Positions 22,341-37,010 of a stretch of DNA of 64,000 nucleotides are shown piece by piece; within the stretch, counting starts at the first letter, position 1; every line of letters starts with the position of its first letter. The notes below the pieces were generated by a model that saw only the letters and a list, made by a program, of their open reading frames with translations, did no database searches and was not told the DNA's origin. The DNA is from Stratiolaelaps scimitus (taxonomy: Eukaryota; Arthropoda; Arachnida; Mesostigmata; Laelapidae): contig JABWDB010000012.1 of assembly GCA_019614645.1 (NCBI GenBank), positions 7,440,001 to 7,504,000 of the forward strand. The letters run 5' to 3'. The translations under genes were made by a program, and so were the position numbers.

Positions 22341-22518
22341 GAGCCCGGTGGCATCGCGCATTCGTGTGCGCCTCGCAATCGGAGGAGACACGTAGGTGCA
22401 CGGGTTCGATCCCTACCGTTGCACATTTACATTTAGGGGTCCGTCTTACGAAGCAATGCTAAAAGCAGTTGTACCGGGGACGTTGAATGTTGGCTGAGGG
22501 TCAGCCCGCAAAACCTTT
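22341..22518 (+). repeat. SINE family 1 copy, best preserved
   Basis: Head GCCCGGTGGC, B box GGTTCGATCCC at about 22406-22416, body 'ggggtccgtcttacgaagca', and terminal hairpin GGCTGAGGGTCAGCC (22492-22506) followed by CGCAAAACC. This copy shows the whole element from tRNA head to hairpin-A tail. Confidence 0.82.
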
Positions 22519-23730
22519 AGTAACCTCTATACAACTTTTTGTCCTACCATTGCGTAGATTATTTTCGTTTATCAAAAAGAGATGTCGAGCAATTATAAAT
22601 CGACTACCAAGTCTAGCTAACGTGCGGCGGTCAACGGCGTCGTGGAGTATTAGATTGGCTGACATCCGTTGTCGGAACATATCCAAAGCTTTTCTCCTTT
22701 AGCAATGTTTTAGCAATCTTAACAACACAATGCACAGGGTGACCCAAAAATCGAAGGGCGTCCTTTAGCTCGCTACACCGGTCTTGCCGGCCTGCCCCTA
22801 TATGCCGACATTTCAGGCAAGAGCACCATTCTAACCAATGCAGGCAGCGGGCTCATATGTGGCTCTCTTTGTACTACTCAGTCCAATTTGAGAGATGAGA
22901 CACAGGTAGTCGCAGGTTGAACAAAAGAACACACCCTCAAATAATGCTTTTGCAACGAAGGACATTTAGTGTAGCGCGATGGCCGAGATAGAATCAACCA
23001 ACCTTTATTTGTACCAGATTTGCTTGTATTTCAATCTCCCCGTTGCAGGCAAGAACCCATAGACAAGGAAGGATGATAACAGAATCCGAAGACTCTGGCA
23101 GGATTTACTCCTAAACCAAATGTCGCGTTCCCTTCTAGAAAAACAATACGCTCATCACTAGATCACTTAAGGGACCTTGACTAATAATTAACCCAACATC
23201 CCTAGAAATCCCGAGCTACTGTATGTTTGAATAAACGATCAAGGCATAGGCAATTATACCCAACATGTTGGTACAAATGATTAGAAGAGCAATCGCTCGA
23301 GTTGTGCCCAGGCAGTTAGTACAATACATTACGAACGGTTCCCCAGCGGGTATCTTCATAAAACAGCGTCTTGTTTGCATCGACGTACATTAGAATGAAG
23401 TCAGATTTCATCAGAGAGCTTCGTTTTTGCGCTACTCTGCTAGATAATGGTGACATCTATCTACTACTCACTCTTGCAGGATTTTTCGGCATTTTTGTTA
23501 TCTTCATCTCCAGATCGAAAATTCGATCTAGAGATGAATGCTGTAAAATGTCTTCTGTAAAATACTAACGACAGCCAGCTTAAGGCGTGACTTTGGGCTA
23601 TTAAAGACCTATCAATACATTTTTGAGGTTCGTTCAAACGACTTGTCAATACATTTTGACATTCGTCCAACGTTCTATACAAAATTTCGTATCTGCATAG
23701 CTATCATAAATCCAACTACGTATATATATG

Positions 23731-23764
23731 TATATAACTTCTAACCAGTATTGCGCCGAAGTGT
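23731..23764 (+). promoter_or_regulatory. Putative core promoter of gene B
   Basis: TATATAA then CAGT (23746-23749) and CCGAAGTGT, aligned with gene C 43824-43859 and, more loosely, gene A 3063-3096. ATG is 65 nt after CAGT. Confidence 0.5.
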
Positions 23765-23810
23765 ACTATCGTATAGCGTAGAGCGAATAGCAGGAATAAG
23801 TGTGTAAGAG

Positions 23811-23937
23811 ATGTCCGCTTGGGATGTTCCAAGCGACATCACCATAAAAAGGAAACGAACATGGATAGCACCGCGTAGTCATTGTTATCTAGTGCTGGGA
23901 ATAGTCCTCATTCATTGTCTTCCCTACAATTCAGCCG
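23811..23937 (+). CDS. Gene B exon 1: signal peptide
   Basis: It opens MSAWDVPSDITIKRKRTW and has the hydrophobic core YLVLGIVLIHCLPYNSA before a phase-1 donor. It is closely related to gene C exon 1 (LVLGFVFLGCLPCALA). Confidence 0.8.
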
Positions 23938-25349
23938 GTTAGTTTTAAGTTTAATTAAAGTTACACTTAAACTTTAATTTGGGTAAAACAAACGTCGGAT
24001 GCCACCGGGGCCGTTTGAACCCGGTGTATTGTGAGTGCACATCGATTATTTACTGGCTAGAAGTTTGTCGATTATTGATTATATACGAAATAAACAATTT
24101 ATTCAAACATACAATAATTAGGAATTAGTGTCGGATCGACGGTGGCGCTCCACCGCCATCGCAACCAAACACCGGCCGACCCCACCGATAGTCCGCTATC
24201 GATCGCTGCCGCCAGACACCAGCACGTTCGTGTAGATGTTCGCTCTAAGTCTCGGTGGCAGGCGACAGCACCAGCACCTCACAGGTGCTGGTGCTTTGTG
24301 TTAGTTGGGTTGTTAGTTGTTAGTTACTGAGTCAAGCGAATACCGTCATCGACATCACCATGCCAACCACCGACGCCAGCTTGATTGAAATGAACATGGG
24401 TGTTATACTAACATGGCGTCTTCAGTTGTAGATGCCGACGACTTACCTGAAACCTATTGCGATCGTAGAGATCAACCGACGGATCCACTTAGCAGGTGTT
24501 GCTTTTATAACGGTAAGTAACACGGTATTTAGCACGAGGAAGGTGTGTGGTAGGGGCCGGACACAAATAGTCTTTCTAATGTGCGTGACGGTCTAACGTA
24601 GTCTGATACTGATGCAAGCATCGTACCTCTTATGCTTAGCATGTGCGTGTTTTGCGCTTTGTCCGTGCATGCCAACGGTGTACAATGATGATCGAATAAT
24701 TTTTGTCCATATGTGGTGGCGAAGGACTACGTTACTTAGTCCCGTCCTTTGGGCGTTTCGTAGAAGTGTTGTGGTATTTAGTAAACCGACTAATGGTATA
24801 GCAATTATTAGTTGCGTTGCGTGAAGGCCTATGCTCCATGGTATATAATATGACCTTAGTGGCGCCAGCTGGTGCGTACCGTAGAAACCGATCAAGACAT
24901 ACACATAAATGTCTTAGTATGCACTCGTCATTTATTAGGAAAACTGAATAAGTAGGCCACGTAGGACGTTTAGGACGTTCTGTTTGGGGGACTATATAAA
25001 AGGCATCGAGGGTACTTTTAGACATCGCCTTGGTCCATTTGTTTGAAAAAGCAGATGAGTTCCTGTGATGCATCCCCGGGGCCATAGACCGCCGTAGAAG
25101 CATGTTTTAGTGATTAAGCGAATAGCCTAGAGGGTAATTCATTGATCTGCTGATAAGCGATTTCTTTTAACGAATCCCTACAGAATCTCAGAAAGAGTGC
25201 ATTATAGGGCTTTGAATAAGAGGACGGGCAGCGCGGCCCTGAAAAACGAAAATCAATGCCACTAATTTTTCATTAAGGTTATTTACTTGTTAGTTGACAT
25301 AGGCGGACAAATGCTACCAGAGGAAGCCTGAAGTGGCCCTTGATATGTA

Positions 25350-25389
<40 letters not shown>

Positions 25390-26717
25390 CACACACATGC
25401 ATACCAAGGGCCACTTCAGGCTTCCTCTGGTAGCATTTGTCCGCCTATGTCAACAAGTAAATAACCTTAATGAAAAATTAGTGGCATTGATTTTCGTTTT
25501 ATATATATATAAGGACCTCAAAGAGATAAACATTCACTATATTAGTGACATCTGCTACAAATGAACTATGAATCCAGTTCTATCTGGCAGCTAACCAAAG
25601 ACTATGATACAAATGGTAGGGATATTAATAACAAGACTACTTAGTGGCTTCGCAGATTACCCTGCCGGTCGGCTTCGGTGGCTGACCACCGAAGTCCTAA
25701 TTAATTTAAACGCTCCAACATGGCTCTCAGTACAACGACGAGCGTCATTATTTTCAATGACATTGTACTGGTTTTCCTGACTTGTTCTAGTGCGCGAAAC
25801 TCCACTGGAAGTGACAACCAATTCGTCTATGGGCATCGTAAATGTGGGTTTCCCATTGTGGTTTATCTGTAATAGTCGTTCTCCTTACTATCTGTCGTAC
25901 AGAGCTCTCCAGCAGCCGGCTAACTATCGGCAAGAGGTCGAGCTACCACTGCGCGAAGGTAGTATTTCGTTAAGTTTAGATCTAGGGTCGACGTATATCT
26001 TCGATGGCTTCATCGTTTGTGACGGAAGAACATCATTGTGGCGTGGCACGACCTCGGCGACAGGTAAGTGGAGTACGCTAAACCAATATCTGCGCCTGTT
26101 AATTCAGATCGAGAGGCTTAGACACAGACCCGGCAGTGATCACACCGTTGCCTGCCATCACATGCTGTAGTCTGCATTGCTATTTTAATGCGTAGGCTAC
26201 ATTATGTGGGCCTGAGTATATATTTCTATATGTGTGTCGGACCCTTGTGTGTCTATGAGACCCTTGTCTACCTATGTGTGCCGTGACTTATATACATATA
26301 TTAATAAACGAATAAACGACTTAGTGTATATACGTATATTAATATATATGTATATATTAGTTTACGAGATGCTTTCTCGTCGGAAGCCGTTTTACATGTA
26401 TTTATGGCGTGACACAAAACGTCACGTAGCTCATCACATTCTATCGTTAAATAAGTTCTCTTTATTGTCCTGTTGTTTCGGCAGTGGTGAAACCGATTGC
26501 GTCTATTGAGGTGGGAACATCAGATCAACCAGAAATCCATTCAGCGGAGGTGCGCATCGGCGCGTATCCTTCATATTCAAAATATATTTTCAGTTATATC
26601 GTTACCTGGACCTGTGAGGTCTCGGGTAGCCGTTTGGAGATGACGCGCACATTTCCGTTCACTGGCCTCGTAACGGTATGTCGCAATTATTGTAGTAAAA
26701 TTGCACTAATTATAGTA

Positions 26718-26756
<39 letters not shown>

Positions 26757-29700
26757 AGCACATCGACCATAGATCTACCTCCTTATATAACGGTTGTTCT
26801 CAAAGGTTTCTGTGTCTCTCGCTCGTTTGCTTTATGTATTGCCATAACCACGAATCGCTAAAGAAAAGATCATACGATTTCACATTTTTCGACGATTCAT
26901 GCCAAATCGTATTCCTTTATGGAGACTATACCATATCGCATATTACACTTTCTTGGGGTAACACCATAGTACTGGCAATAGCCAAGAAATGTCTGATGGG
27001 ACAAGGGCTGGTGGCCCTTCAGGCGTCAACAACTTTGACGGCAGCAACCACGCCAATCACCACTACAGGTAGACGGAACTGCTAGAACCATTACACGAAT
27101 TGACACTATATGATGATGACACTATTGTACGCCGAGGCTGCTGGTGCTGCTTATGTTAGTCACGGCAATGGCCACGAACGCAGTGAATTTGTTTAGGCAG
27201 TGATTGAGCAGCAGCGTCCGGAGATCCTGGGAGCTTACTGCCAACCTCAGTAATAGCGTACCAGGCGTAAAGATAAGGCAGTTCATAAGAATATTGTTGG
27301 TTGCGATGTTTTTGTTACTGCTAACGATTGAGGGATGAGGGAAAATCAGGCTAGCATACCAGTCTGTCATCGATGCTGATTGTACGTCTCTTACAGACTG
27401 GTTTGCTAACAGAGTTAAGACCCTCGGCAGAGTACGTGGTTACAGTGTTCCCCGTAGTGATGTTGGAACGGATGTTTACGGACGGTGAATCGGAATCGAC
27501 GAGATTCACGGGACCACCCGGACCGCATCTCTCGGGTAGGTTTTTGTCATCAATAGCTGCGGGGATCCCTTGGGGGCAACAAAAAAGCCGGCACCATACA
27601 GAGACTTGATTCTCGAGACTATGTAGCCAATATGTGTACAAACCCCCACACACATATTGTGTACACACACTTGTACACAATATGTGTACAAGTCTGTGTG
27701 TAATAACTCCCACCCACTTGCGAGTTATTACTTAATATTAATTATCGTTGTTTGTGACGTATTTGCACTCGACAGATGTGGCGATGATCAAAGCAATACG
27801 CGTTTCACCATCGTCACAAGGAAAATACAGTGTCGACTTCCAGATCGACTTCTATGACAACTCTTCGCACTGGGACTTCGACTTTTCTTATTGCCACCCC
27901 TTGATCTGCTTTACACGCACGATATTGAATAGCAATCCCGTCAAGGTAAAACACGTCCGCAGATTGATCCAAGCAATGAGACACAGGAATTCATCTAGCC
28001 ATAGATATACTAGCTTTTTTCTACAGTAAGATATATGTTTGGCTGCGAGAAATAGCAAGGTTTCGCTCTGTTCAATATTTTTATGACGAGAGAAGATATT
28101 AGACCCAGCAGTGTTACTAAGTTAGTAAAGAAACAACAGGAGTAGTGGTATTTCATTGTTGACGAATCTCCCACTTAAGCTACACCTCCTATGTTTCTTC
28201 ACAAAGTCAGACTAGTCAAGCTCAAGAGGGTCTTCTTTCCCCGCCGTTCAATCCAAGCCCGTTCCCTTGGCTGTGGTGTCACTAGACGGTAGATAGGGAC
28301 AGTGGGAATCTCGTCAATCCATTTATGCGCGTCACTAATTAGACAACGAGGCATTTGGCTACCATAAGAGAGAGGCTTGGATGGCTAAGAGTCTGGCTGT
28401 CAAAAGCGTGAGACTTCAACTTCGAGTCCGGTGACGTTACACAATTAACTTAGTTACTAATAAATCAAATATGGGGTACATGGATAGTTGGGCCAATCAT
28501 TTACCCAAAGGGTTCACTTAATTACCGAACTAACGTACCACTAAGTGAACCCTTTGGGTAAATGATTGGCCCAACTATCCATGTACCCCATATTTGATTC
28601 ATTAGACGAACCCCTCAATTTAGACCCCGTCCTATCGGATGCATTGTTCTTCCCCTTCCTGTTTCAAAGATTCGAGAGATTTCGTTTATTCGTTCTCATT
28701 TTTCATTTCAATTTTACTTGTTTATTAGCAGAATTTACCTAAGAAAGCTTCCTTTTCCCATCGTAAAAATATTGAACAGAGCGAAACCTTCCTAGTTCTC
28801 GAAACCAAAAAAAATACCTTACTGTAAAAAATAGCTAGATGTGCTGCTAGGCGCTCTCCTGCTGAACTTTGACAGCAAAATCTTCGATATTTACCGAAAG
28901 GCAGTGTCCAAGATGCTTCTATACGTAGGTAGGCCATTTACATACTCCCTGTACAAATTAGCCGTTAATGGGCCTTATAATAGCGACAATATCGCTATAT
29001 CTGCCGCTGATGACATATTCCACCCTACAGACTGTGGAACTGAAGAACGTCGGCTATGTCGACTACCTGGTAAGGTACAACGTCTCGGTAGTTCCGCACA
29101 TGAGCAATGGAACGGGATACTCAACAACATTTAAGATAACTTGCGAGGACTTCCCAGGTAGGGGCATGTTATTAAATGTCGTCACAACTCAAACCAACTT
29201 CTTCGTGTTGAGTGACTAATTTGTGCTGCGCGCATAGGGTGTATGATTTACACTGAGGACATGTACGCGGTTATCGCTTGATAATTACGGAATCAAATCA
29301 AGAAGGGGCATTACTATTCCATGCTTCCGTCCGCCATTCGATGGCTGAGGGACCACGAGTGTCTCTAAGAGAAGGAGAACTCCTCTTTTGTGGTTCGTTT
29401 CGTTCTTCATATCGACATAGCACAACGTGTCTCGTATGTGATACGCTGCTCTGATTTTATACCTGTTACCGTTGGCTTAGTCGCTCGAACAAGAAACAAA
29501 TAACTATTATATAGCTGAACATTATGTCCGATGCAGTTTTTGAGAGTTGTTATGAACGCAGATGATAGCGTATTGTTGATTCGAATTTAAACAGCTCTTG
29601 TGCAAATTTCTTGGGCAATTTTCAGTGTTATTTGGCGCTCTTAGCATGCACCTGGTGGATTTCCACCATGACTTCGTTAATATCAAGATAGATCTACCCG

Positions 29701-32700
29701 TCGCTAAGTGCATGGAGCCCGAGTACACTCTTCAATACGAAAGCTTCCCGGACGAACTCTCGGCAACTGTAGCTAACTTCAGTGCACATCGGGGCACCAT
29801 ACGCCAATTTAACCGTACCCACCTTACACAACCCCGAAGGGATTTCTTGTTAAGAGGCCTTCTGTATTGGGAGGATATAGGTGCCAAACTGAGTGTAGCT
29901 TGCGGGAAGCGCGTCGATACCTACTATGGAAGAATCAATACTGGCGCAGGAAGTAAGTTGTAAATAACTTTAGCTGGAACTCGATTTGTACTCATGCCAC
30001 TCACCCCATAGATTTGGTAAAGGTGACATAAGAGCTGTTCGTATTAGCAGAGAAGTTTAATGGTTTCACTTGATTGAAGCGTGTTGAAGCAGGACTCAGT
30101 TTACAGCAAGTCTATAAGGGATATTTTGATCTAATCTAACTGATCTCTTCGTTCTTCATATAATAATAATAACAGCACTTTATTCATATCTACATATCAT
30201 ATATCTACGTATTGTTTGGCAAAATTGTTCAGTATTATTCTGGTGGTGACGTAGCGTTGCTAAAAAAGCAGTATCGTGGACGTTGATTTTTGGCTGAGCG
30301 TCAGCCCGAAAACCTGTTGCTGCCACCTCATCGTGTCTCCCGCCCTTACACGGTATGGCCTTCGGCGTTGGTGATGGTGCGCATCCGCAAGCCGCTCCCC
30401 GCAAGGCCATAGAGACCTCGCCGGTAGTGTTCGGCCCTGACGGCACATCTCATCAGATCTCCCACTCTGGTGCGCCCATTGCTGGTGGCGCTCTCCTGCT
30501 GATCACACCCTTCAACTGCGCACATGGTCACAGAGAGGAAGGGACTGCACAAATGTCATATTTGTAACAAAAAAAAACGTCGTAATATATAACCAAAAAC
30601 AGGTTGAAAGAAAACTAACCCACCCAGTATGCTCGATGCTGGTGGCTAACAAGGCAATGGCTAATAGTTTAATATAATACATAAACCAGGGTATATGTAA
30701 TACAGTACCACGTTTGTAATCGTGCAACTTTCTTACCTGCTTTGGATAGTACCACAACCGATCTCTTACGTTGAAGCGACCCTTAATGGTACTTCCGCAA
30801 AAATCACGATTTTCACCGACACCCGCCGACATAAGAAGGGAATACCCGTCCCAGATGAATTCCTCGTAATTATAGTGCCTCCAAGGTCGAGAGGAGACTC
30901 GAAAGAAAAGGTTTTCGGCTATACTGGTAATCTGACGGTGGGTGGCTTTACCGAAATTGGTGAATGCGGGGGTACATGAACTTGAGTGACTAATCATTTA
31001 GTGATGTCTGCAGTTGACATTCAGTTGTCGTACGCTTATAAACCGCTGGCTATGTACAATTAGCGTTGTTGACATTGACAAGGGAAACTTGACCATAACG
31101 ACTACCATGGTACTATACTATTACAGAGAATTGACCTCGTGGATATCGTCGATGAAGGATACATTATTTCGGTGTATCCTCTTCTACTAAACCGTTCTGA
31201 CCCAGATGGTGCCCGACTTCAGGGCGAACCATACAACCTCATCTTACCTAACAAGACTGGTACGCGTAACTTTGAATGAACAGCGAAGCCTGACCAAACT
31301 AAGCGTGATACGCGCAAAGGATGGCGGCCTCTTAGGAGAGATTGCATGAGTGCAATTTTGTCACAAAGAACATGGTGGTGTATATAAGCAGACTACGGAT
31401 GGCTTCCAGCATTCGGCTAATTTGCTGACACCTGTACTTTGTTGTCTCATGTAGGGTCGACAGAACTCACTGTCCAACCATCTTGGTTTGCGGTCAAGGT
31501 CAATTGGAATAATCTAAAGGAAAGTTTCAATATTCACGTTTGCCCTGTACCCTGGCCATTCATTGAATACACGGACGGATGTGAACGCGGTATCCGATCC
31601 GCTGATACATGGGTATGATCTCGTTTATTGTGAGCGAGGAACTTATACTCACAAACACAAGTACCACTAGCTATCGCAATATTCGGAGACTAGTACGTTC
31701 CTCGAAACAGGAGTGTAAGCAGGAAGAATCGCCGCCCTGTCGAAAATAATACCGTACCCCGTGTGATGAGACGTTGTATCCTCACGTTGCCCCATAATGG
31801 GTATTTTCTAATATCTATGAAGCGCCGGAGAGACATGTCGAATACATTTCCTTGCCTTGTTGTAAGAAACGTATCAGGACATTCAGCGGCGTTTTCGAGC
31901 ATTAGAGGACACCCGTTAAGCATGCTCCCTTTATACGCAGTATAACCACTAAGCACTCGGAAGACTCTAGCAAGCTGACGCATATTCATCCATATCGTTG
32001 CATTGAAAGCTGAGTCCCTTGCGTTTCCTTAGAAATCCACAGCGTTCCCTCTATTTTAGCAAACGGATGCTGAGATTACCTCCCTCTTTCCTGGCATCGA
32101 ATATGGCGTCCTCGCCTATTACATTAACGACAAGGGAGAGCGCATCGAGCGACAGACGACGTTTACCACACCAGAATGCCTTGAAGGCTGTCCAGGTATG
32201 GTCTTCGTAGACGAGGTTGTGATATCAGCATGTCGGGCTCATGAAGCTCTTGTATGTAGACTGGTGGGAAATTGTGCACTCTACATAGGAAGATCTAACT
32301 GCCGCGAAATACTTATGTGTCGTATGCAGAATTTCTCTCTCTCTCTCTGTCTCTCTCTGGTAGTTGGCGATTTCGTGCAAGTTAGCACTTTTCCCAGTAC
32401 GGTCTAATAACAATTTTACCCGGGTTGCGTCTGTATTTATAGCGCAATTAATAGAATTAGTTCACCTCGCCGTAAACTTATCTAACGCTGCTTTTACAGA
32501 GCTACTCGATACACGGCTGGACGTGCTTGTCTTGCGACAGGAATCTGAAACGACCGTGGATATTGTCATCAGTTTACCTGACGATCACGGATTTGATGGA
32601 TTTATCTCGTTTAAAAATCGAGAAACCGAGAAATACGAACACGAATATATACACGCAAACGAGACACCACATAGAATCAAGGGGCTCGGAGTTTGGGCGA

Positions 32701-35700
32701 TCTATACGATCAGAATTCGCGCAGAACGTGGAACGAAGGGTATAATGCGACAGGATGTATACACAGGGGGAGCTGGTATGTAATGGGTCCGAAGCCAGAT
32801 TGCGTCTACGCTGCGGAGCTACATTACATTAGACAATTGTGATCATAATCAGTAAGAAATAATAAGGTGGTCTGTAGCCATATCGGGGTTCTCGACGTAA
32901 TCCTTGCCCTGACAGGTGCCGTACCTGTCACTTAGGCACAGAAATATTTTCGTATTAATTAATGTTCCCTTAAACTCCCTAAACGTTTAACGTCCACGGT
33001 ACCGTTTTCGCATTGTTTCACTACGTGTCCTGGGGGATTCGAGCCGGAATTCAAACTTCTACGCCATCCCGCCTGATAGGTGGCTGCCACACCTGGAGAA
33101 TGGGTAGAAGGAAATATTCTCGTTAGACACACAGCCGAATATATATCTCAGGGAATTATGGCAACACTGAGCTAGCATACTGCGATTAGCCACTCATAGA
33201 GGCACTCCAAATATAATGGCATCACAGTCAGTCAGTTCGATATGGTGCGTATATATATCTATACACGACTGCCGGTCGACCTGTTGCAATACACCTACAG
33301 CTATAAACAGGTTATAGCTATATATATATATAGGTGAGTATGGTATACATATAGCCCCGTCGTGGACTTCCCATGTATACTACTAGAATCGAACGTGGCT
33401 GGTTGCTGATTTTTCGTGCTGTTTCTCTTATGACCCGATTCCCCTCCCTAAGAGGTATTTACAGGACTTCGTTTTTATGTGATCAAACACAGCCTACACT
33501 TCGAGGTTCTAGTGAGTTTGCCCCGTGGCTACCGTTACGACATTTCAAGATTCGGCGTAGGCAAGTGCCTAGTAACCTTGACATTTGAATGTCACCTGGA
33601 CATGGCTCTCACCAATACCACCATTGCGAAGGAACCCGAGACTGTGGTATGATCGTTTTTCCCTTAACAGAACGCCGACAACGTTCTTGTTCTCGACATG
33701 ATCATGATTAATTTGTCTGAAGCATCACCGCATATGGAGCTAGAAATCGATACAGTCGAAACTTCGCGCGTATCTTCTAATACATTTAAAATGCATCTTT
33801 GATTATGCAGAGGGTGTTTTCGAGCGGGGGGTGGGGGTAAAAAACTGCTCAAAAATGAGTGTGGATCATCATTTAGGCATTGCTCTAATTTTCAAACGTA
33901 TCTGTTCCACCAATTGCCCTAGGTTTGAGCCAGGAGGAGACTCTTTTTTACATTTGGCATTGCAGATTGACGGAGTGCCCTATCATAGGTTAATCGGGTG
34001 GTCGGGATCCATTCCCCCTGACGGGGCGAATAATAGGTGGTACTATGTCATGGTCAAGCCGTATGTCCTCTTTGGTACGACTTGGAGGGAAGGGCCGGTC
34101 GCCGTGCGGTACGCTAAAGTCCGTGAGTTTTTTTTACCATGTTTCGTAGCTGTCGATCTCAATTAATATTAAGCCGCTCTGCACTGTAGAGCGGCGGACT
34201 GTCAGCGCCGTGGCTTGGACGGTCTGGAGTGTCTGGCTATTTAAAGCCGGAGACAGCAGGTACTCCTGTATTAGGAAACTTAACGAATAATAACACACAC
34301 GTCCTATCCGAGACAGGCTTTCTTGGACATTCTGTTGGCTTATGTTGGCTGGTTATTACTATAATAGTAGGATTCAATATGGATTGTATTAGTGGAGGTC
34401 CCGGCCGGCCGGCCGACGGATGACCATGGGAGTGGCGGGCGAGGCGAGGGGAATTGTGCTCCTTGAATTCAATTGTCACTAACTAGTGCTAGCTAGTACT
34501 GATTGCGTCCCTGCTCTTTGTACTTTCCCGCCGCCACTACCAGTTGAATGGTTTAGTGAGCTAATCTTTTTTTTTTTTTTTTTTTTAGAGGAGGAAATTT
34601 TCTTTAAACGCACGGTCACCACCAGAGACATTCCAATCTCCATGAAAGTGGGCCGATTTAGTGCAGGGTTGACGTGGATGACAAAACGCCTCTGCCTGCT
34701 AAAACCATCCTCTGCTGAGAGTGTGACTCTTCCCCAGAGTCGGGACGCTTGGTATTACTTCGATCTCTGGGGAAGGTGTGTACTGCTCCGGCTAGTGTTC
34801 TATAGCCGGGTGCCTTAGTCTCCTATGACTACTGTGGCTTCCGTGTTGGGGTCCTGCACGGGGACGCTCGGTCACCTGATCCCCGGCCCGTAGCGGGAGT
34901 AATGCCGAAGTAATGCCAAGCGTACCGACTCTGGGGAAGAGGCACACTCTCAGCAGAGGATGGTTTTAGCAGGCAGAGGCGTTTTGTCATCCACGTCAAC
35001 CCTGCACTGAATCGGCCCACTTTCATGGAGATTGGAATGTCTCGAGCAGATGGGCATGTACTTGTACGTGCTCGTCTGTTTTTTCTAAGTATCTTTTTAT
35101 AATTCGGAATTGGTTTTTTTTCTAATATCCTTTTATAATTCTGGATTTGTGTCCAATTTTCCTTGTATTTTAGCCAAAGTTGACTCACCGCCGCGCAACG
35201 TGCTACGTACGTATATGCAACACCCTATCGATGATAAACACTCGATCGCTCTTGGGGATCGCTCCTCTATGATCTCTTTGACCCCAATCGTTTTGCTTAA
35301 CGATGATCGGCGAATTTCGATTAATTTTAATAGAATCCGATCTTAAATGTTCCTTTAGCCCTACTCTTAGCATTGGGACAAGGGAATGATGATGTCGTGG
35401 ACATTAAGATTCTACTTTGTCTGAAGTGTACGAACCCAAGGAGATACGTTGCTCGCCTCAGGAATGCCTTTTATGAGATGAGAAATGCTGACGAGCCCGG
35501 AGCGGAGACCAAGATAATACTCACACCGCCTACAGGATCATCGGAAGTACTTATCAGGTCAGTGCCGAGGAATGAAGACCTTCGAATCGCGGTAACGATA
35601 GACTGCGGGAATTCACAGGTCTTCACACACGTCGGATCGATCTTTACTGGATATGGAGGTGAGTGTAGGCACGTTCAGGCCAATTAGGGCATTGGCTAGA

Positions 35701-36946
35701 TTACCTTGGATGACCCGATTACTATATTCTCGTGACTGGCTCATTGAAGGTATAATAATCGAACCAACCATTTTGACAAATGTGAGTCTCGCTGTCTGCA
35801 AATCAGTCGACGGGTTCGATTAACATTGCGGTGGATTCCGTTGCTAGTCCCAAAGCTTTGGCCACTGCTGGCTCAGGACTCGCACACAAATGTTTTCGAT
35901 AGATTTTGATTCGGTATTAAATGTAGAACCTGGATGATTGTCTACAGTACCACCCCCGATTCGCGGTGTTCAGATAGAGGCGTCGCCGTTTTCTGCTCTT
36001 GTCAAGATTTATACTGATGACCAGAGGTTACTTCGCGTTCGTCCGTTTGGCTTTTTGCTGAAGTGGTGTCATCCCACTACGAGAGAACTCCCGATTTGCA
36101 AAAACGAGACATTCGCATTCGATGGCAACCCAACGGTGAGTGCTATGATCGCCTCGTAGGCCACATAGGGCGAGGCATATACCCTTTTGACGGAGGGAGA
36201 TCCACTTGTGCATCTGTAACAGACAGCGTATGTGCGTATATGTATATATTATATAATAGGTAGCTTCCGAGGTTCCGAGTGGAAAACCGCAGCACCCTTC
36301 AACCGAATCATGCAAGCCTGTCAATTGATCCTTTTATCCATGAGTATGACGAAATTACAAATATTTTTGCAAACGGATAATCACGCATGTATCAGAGTGT
36401 GGTATATCACGTCCTATCCGAGACGTTCTTGGATATTCTGTTGGCGAAATGTTAGCTATCCGCGGATATCACTATAGTAGCAGGATCTTATGTATATTGC
36501 TATGAACAACATGGCTTGTATTACTGAGGGCCGACGTATGATCATGGGAGTAGCGAGCGAAGCGAGGGACGTATGCGAGTACCTTTCTTTCCGTGGCCGT
36601 GGTCACGTACGAGGGGTATTCGGGCACCTATAGCATAACATAACATTTGCGGTTTATTTCCGGAACTGCAATTTTACAATGCTTAAGTTCTCGATTAAAA
36701 AACTAGGGTAAAAGTAAGAGTGTATTATCACCAAATTGTTCATGCAATTATAGACGATACAGCCTGCTAATAACGCTTTGTGTTCCGGTACTATTTCAGA
36801 TTGTCCTTATTGACGCTTTAGGACCTGGAGTCAATCACACACTCATTGTGTGGCCGCTAGGAGATGCCGTTAAACTTAATGGATCGTTGAGGGGGCAGCT
36901 TTTTCTAACCAGCTTCATCACCCGCCGATTTGAGCCCGAAGATGGT

Positions 36947-37010
<64 letters not shown>

